Part shown: one piece after another, positions 6,556-8,377 of the stretch | How the letters are laid out: the number at the start of each line of letters is the position of its first letter | Numbering within the stretch: the stretch's first letter is position 1 | Made by a program: the position numbers and the translations under genes | Notes under the pieces: generated by a model | What the model was told of the DNA's origin: nothing | Seen by the model: the letters and a program-made list of their open reading frames with translations, nothing else | Database searches by the model: none | NCBI GenBank assembly: GCA_045577495.1 | Contig: JAZNIK010000065.1 | Coordinates: 1 to 8,377, forward strand | Reading direction: 5' to 3' | DNA length: 8,377 nt | Source: UMGS1279 sp045577495 | GTDB lineage: Bacteria > Bacillota > Clostridia > Oscillospirales > Acutalibacteraceae

Positions 6556-6573
6556 ATTTTAGGAGGTATAAAA

Positions 6574-6909
6574 ATGGCAGTAACAATTATATCAAAGGGC
6601 GAAACCATAACCGCCTGTCTTGATGGCGAGATAGACCATCACACCGCCGCCGATATGCGTGCGGAAATAGATAAAGCGGTCGGTGAGCAAAGTCCCACCT
6701 TGTTGGTTTTGGATTTTAAAAACGTGTCCTTTATGGATAGCTCGGGTATAGGTCTTGTTATGGGTAGATATAAAGCAATAAGCGAGATAGGTGGCGAGCT
6801 TGCTATCGTAAACACATCAACCCAAATAGGAAAGGTTATGCGTTTGGCAGGTATGGAAAGACTTGCAAAAATCGGAATGGAGGAGCTACACAATGAAATC
6901 AACAAATAG
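6574..6909 (+). CDS. spoIIAA: Anti-sigma F factor antagonist SpoIIAA
   Basis: This 111-residue STAS-domain protein is the antagonist in the sigma F partner switch. In unphosphorylated form it binds SpoIIAB and frees sigma F in the forespore. SpoIIAB inactivates it by phosphorylation, and the SpoIIE phosphatase (not in this window) restores it. The signature FMDSSGIGLVMGRYK (53-67) is plain. Ser56, the first Ser after Asp55, is the expected phospho-acceptor by alignment with Bacillus Ser58. The protein has no other domain. ATG 6574 follows AGGAGG (6561-6566) at ideal spacing. The gene overlaps spoIIAB by 17 bases in another frame. No clear sigma H promoter is visible immediately upstream, where one would be expected from Bacillus. 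Confidence 0.95.
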   Translation: MAVTIISKGETITACLDGEIDHHTAADMRAEIDKAVGEQSPTLLVLDFKNVSFMDSSGIGLVMGRYKAISEIGGELAIVNTSTQIGKVMRLAGMERLAKIGMEELHNEINK

Positions 6910-7324
6910 TTTTACAATGAGGGTTATGTCCCGCTCGGCAAATGAAAGCTTTGCTAGAGTCGCGGTTGCGTCTTTTGTGGCACAGTTGGACCCAACATTA
7001 GAGGAGTTAAGCGATATAAAAACCGCGGTTTCAGAGGCGGTTACAAATAGTATAGTTCACGCCTACAAAAACACAATCGGCACAATTTACATATCGGTAG
7101 ATTTGTATGAGGATAGAAGCGTAAAAATAAAAATTAGAGATACAGGCTCAGGAATCGAAAATGTAGAACAGGCAATGCAACCTCTGTTTACAACGGTTGG
7201 CGGCGAGCGCTCGGGACTTGGTTTTTCGGTAATGCAAAGCTTTATGGATAGCCTAAAGGTAAACTCTAAAATGAATAAGGGCACCACCATTATTATGCGC
7301 AAAAGACTCTCTGTAAGAATTTAG
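6893..7324 (+). CDS. spoIIAB: Anti-sigma F factor / serine kinase SpoIIAB
   Basis: The 143-residue GHKL-fold kinase binds sigma F and holds it inactive, and phosphorylates SpoIIAA on serine. The N-box SEAVTNSIVHAY (47-58) carries Glu48 and Asn52. The G1 box DTGSGIE (83-89) and the glycine-rich GERSGLGFSVM (104-114) of the ATP lid are intact. The family hallmarks NESFARVAVASFVAQLDPT (17-35) and QPLFTT (96-101) are near-identical to the Bacillus protein. Length agrees with the roughly 146 residues of the family. ATG 6893 is chosen over an upstream ATG at 6863 because GGAGGAG (6879-6885) stands seven bases before it and homologous sequence begins here. The overlap with spoIIAA implies translational coupling that keeps antagonist and kinase in balance. 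Confidence 0.95.
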   Translation: MKSTNSFTMRVMSRSANESFARVAVASFVAQLDPTLEELSDIKTAVSEAVTNSIVHAYKNTIGTIYISVDLYEDRSVKIKIRDTGSGIENVEQAMQPLFTTVGGERSGLGFSVMQSFMDSLKVNSKMNKGTTIIMRKRLSVRI

Positions 7325-7328
7325 TACA

Positions 7329-7982
7329 ATGGATAAAGAAAAGTTAGTAAGCGAAAATTTAAAACTTGTTCATTCTTGCTGTAATAGGTTTAGGGGTAGA
7401 GGTATAGAGTATGATGACCTCTATGGCGCGGGATGTCTAGGGCTCGTTAAAGCCGCAAATGCTTTTAAGGAGGAACTTGGTTTTTGCTTTTCAACCTATG
7501 CAGTGCCCGTTATTTTGGGAGAAATCAAACGGCTTTTTAGAGATGGTGGCGCAGTTAAGGTATCGCGAAGCCTTAAGGAATTGTCACTTAAAGCGGTTAG
7601 AAAACAAAATGAGCTTAGTGTTATTTTGGGTAGGGAACCCGGAATTACAGAATTAGCCGAGGCACTGGAAGTTACTGCAGAGGAAATTGCCGAGGCACTC
7701 TGTGCGGCGGTACCACCCTCATCTCTTAGTTATGTAGATGAGGAAGGTGGGATAAAGGAACTTGACATAGGTTTGGCGCCAAGCGCTGAGGATGAAATAT
7801 CCGATAATCTTGCCCTTAAGCAAATTATATCTCGGTTAGAGGATAATGATAAAAATCTAATTATGCTTAGGTATTTTTCTAATAAAACTCAAAGCGAAAC
7901 GGCAAAACTTATTGGGATGACACAGGTGCAGGTATCAAGAAGGGAAAAGAAACTGTTAAAAATAATGGGCGATTTGTTATAA
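7329..7982 (+). CDS. sigF: Forespore sigma factor sigma F (SpoIIAC), short N-terminus
   Basis: A sigma-70 family factor of the sporulation group, which directs early forespore transcription when released from SpoIIAB. Region 2 spans about 5-75, with YDDLYGAGCLGLVKAANAF (28-46) and the -10-binding part FSTYAVPVILGEIKR (54-68). Region 3 starts at KVSRSLKEL (77-85). Region 4 spans about 165-214, with helix-turn-helix TQSETAKLIGMTQVQVSR (187-204). At 217 residues it lacks about 36 N-terminal residues found in Bacillus sigma F. An in-frame TAA at 7314-7316 shows that the gene cannot begin further upstream. No good Shine-Dalgarno precedes ATG 7329, which starts four bases after the spoIIAB stop, so re-initiation by the same ribosomes is likely. 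Sigma G is the closest alternative, but the operon position argues for sigma F. Confidence 0.93.
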   Translation: MDKEKLVSENLKLVHSCCNRFRGRGIEYDDLYGAGCLGLVKAANAFKEELGFCFSTYAVPVILGEIKRLFRDGGAVKVSRSLKELSLKAVRKQNELSVILGREPGITELAEALEVTAEEIAEALCAAVPPSSLSYVDEEGGIKELDIGLAPSAEDEISDNLALKQIISRLEDNDKNLIMLRYFSNKTQSETAKLIGMTQVQVSRREKKLLKIMGDLL

Positions 7983-8022
7983 CGCCTTAATAAATAAAGT
8001 CGGGTTTCGACAAGATAACTAA

Positions 8023-8050
8023 AATTACACCACATTTTGTGGTAGTAATT
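8023..8050 (+). other. Strong hairpin without T tail after sigF
   Basis: AATTACACCACA (8023-8034) pairs with 8038-8050 around a three-base loop, giving a 12-bp stem with a single bulged A at 8044. What follows (ACAATAGTGC) is not T-rich on either side, so it is not a standard intrinsic terminator. Two weaker stems precede it: GGCG/CGCC across the sigF stop (7968-7971 with 7983-7986) and GTCG/CGAC (7999-8002 with 8008-8011). GGGTTT (8002-8007) can also pair with AAACCC (8063-8068) around the main hairpin. It may be the end of the spoIIA transcript or an mRNA 3' stabiliser. Confidence 0.45.
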
Positions 8051-8070
8051 ACAATAGTGCACAAACCCAA

Positions 8071-8129
8071 CAAAAATTTCAAAAAAGTTAAAAAAAGGAG
8101 TTGACAAAGCGAAATGAATTTGGTATTAT
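8071..8129 (+). promoter_or_regulatory. Ribosomal RNA promoter with A-tract upstream element
   Basis: TTGACA (8101-8106), a 17-base spacer and TATTAT (8124-8129) form a strong core promoter. A second -10-like TATAAT (8127-8132) overlaps it but would need a 20-base spacer. Upstream, A-tracts at 8072-8076, 8081-8086 and 8090-8096 repeat at about helical spacing, as in UP elements and bent DNA of rRNA promoters. The predicted start falls on a G run (8134-8136), which would suit GTP-dependent initiation as known for Bacillus rRNA promoters. That regulatory reading is inference. Confidence 0.85.
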
Positions 8130-8135
8130 AATTGG

Positions 8136-8319
8136 GCGCCCTTACGAGAGGGGAGCGAAGATGGACCTTGAAAATTAAACAACGATAAGAAAAAAGGACC
8201 CGACAATTCAAGTTGAGAAAAACTTGGTAAAACGGAAAAAACAAAACGCTAGATTTTGTTTGAAATGAGCAGAAAAGCTTTAAAAAAGATTTAGACACCG
8301 AGAGGTGTTTAGAATAAAT
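8136..8319 (+). other. 16S rRNA precursor leader
   Basis: This untranslated stretch links the rRNA promoter to 16S. Around 8164-8180, GACCTTGAAAATTAAAC resembles the conserved antitermination/boxA-like region of Firmicute rRNA leaders. Three local hairpins follow: CAAGTT/AACTTG (8209-8226), AAACAAAA/TTTTGTTT (8239-8261) and ACACC-GAGA-GGTGT (8295-8308, extendable to 8291-8312). The last ends about eight bases before the mature 16S. Part of the leader should pair with the 16S-23S spacer to form the processing stem, but that partner is outside the window. No open reading frame here is credible. Confidence 0.7.
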
Positions 8320-8377
8320 TTTTTAGAGAGTTTGATCCTGGCTCAGGACGAACGCTGGCGGCGTGCCTAACACATGC
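8320..8377 (+). rRNA. 16S ribosomal RNA, 5' end only (cut by window edge)
   Basis: The universal bacterial 5' sequence AGAGTTTGATCCTGGCTCAG starts at 8327 and is followed by GACGAACGCTGGCGGCGTGC and CTAACACATGC. Counting back the seven bases that precede this site in Escherichia coli places the mature 5' end at about 8320, give or take a few bases. Only 58 bases are present. The variant GGCGTGCCTAACACATGC is common among Clostridia and agrees with the sporulation genes alongside, but gives no genus. Confidence 0.97.

Noticed and set aside
6470..6573. Sigma H promoter for spoIIA
   Set aside because: AAAGGACAT at 6515-6523 resembles the -35 element, but no GAAT-type -10 follows at the right distance and the bases belong to the terminator stem.
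6863..6892. Upstream ATG start of spoIIAB
   Set aside because: The strong GGAGGAG at 6879-6885 and the start of sequence similarity both favour ATG 6893.
8095..8131. Tiny leader peptide (AAGGAG followed by an ATG at 8114)
   Set aside because: Only five codons, spacing is too long, and the sequence is the rRNA promoter, most of it not transcribed.
7987..8298. Minus-strand reading frame over the rRNA promoter and leader
   Set aside because: It crosses a clear rRNA promoter and leader, and its composition is just complement of A-rich DNA.

Overview
The window looks like a chromosomal segment of a low-GC, endospore-forming Gram-positive bacterium of the class Clostridia. The evidence is the complete spoIIA sporulation operon (spoIIAA, spoIIAB, sigF), the AT-rich codon use, AGGAGG-type ribosome binding sites, T-tailed intrinsic terminators, and a 16S rRNA 5' end of clostridial type. 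An Oscillospirales/Ruminococcaceae-like gut organism fits the surface-protein modules, but that is inference. The last 58 bases of 16S are too few to name a genus.

Layout, left to right. Positions 1-76 hold a short tandem array of 23-bp hairpin units. A good vegetative promoter then drives galM (180-1208, aldose 1-epimerase). A perfect bidirectional terminator separates galM from a convergent 71-codon Cro/C1-type regulator on the minus strand (1251-1466). That regulator shares a back-to-back promoter region with a large secreted protein (1579-4131, 850 aa). This protein has three PPC-like repeats, a Cys-containing linker, two bacterial Ig-like repeats, two Big_2-like domains and an unassigned C-terminal domain. 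The regulator and secreted protein form the one accessory-looking module in the window.

From 4188 onward the genes are housekeeping or sporulation genes, all on the plus strand: a terminator and promoter, an Mrp/NBP35-type P-loop ATPase (4333-5160), folC (5210-6484), spoIIAA (6574-6909), spoIIAB (6893-7324) and sigF (7329-7982). Intrinsic-terminator-like hairpins lie directly before the ribosome binding sites of folC and spoIIAA. After sigF comes a 118-base gap with a strong hairpin that lacks a T tail. Then follow an A-tract-rich, consensus-like rRNA promoter (8101-8129), a structured rRNA leader, and the start of a 16S rRNA gene cut by the window end.

How the genes work together. The last three protein genes are a classic partner-switching circuit: SpoIIAB binds and inhibits sigma F and phosphorylates SpoIIAA, and unphosphorylated SpoIIAA releases sigma F in the forespore. 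Mrp (Fe-S cluster trafficking) and FolC (folate polyglutamylation) are metabolic genes with no evident functional link to it. The regulator/secreted-protein pair is the best candidate for something undescribed: its promoters share one -35 region and are flanked by repeated CTCTAT hexamers. Its function cannot be read from sequence alone, and nothing in the window amounts to clear evidence for a wholly new system.
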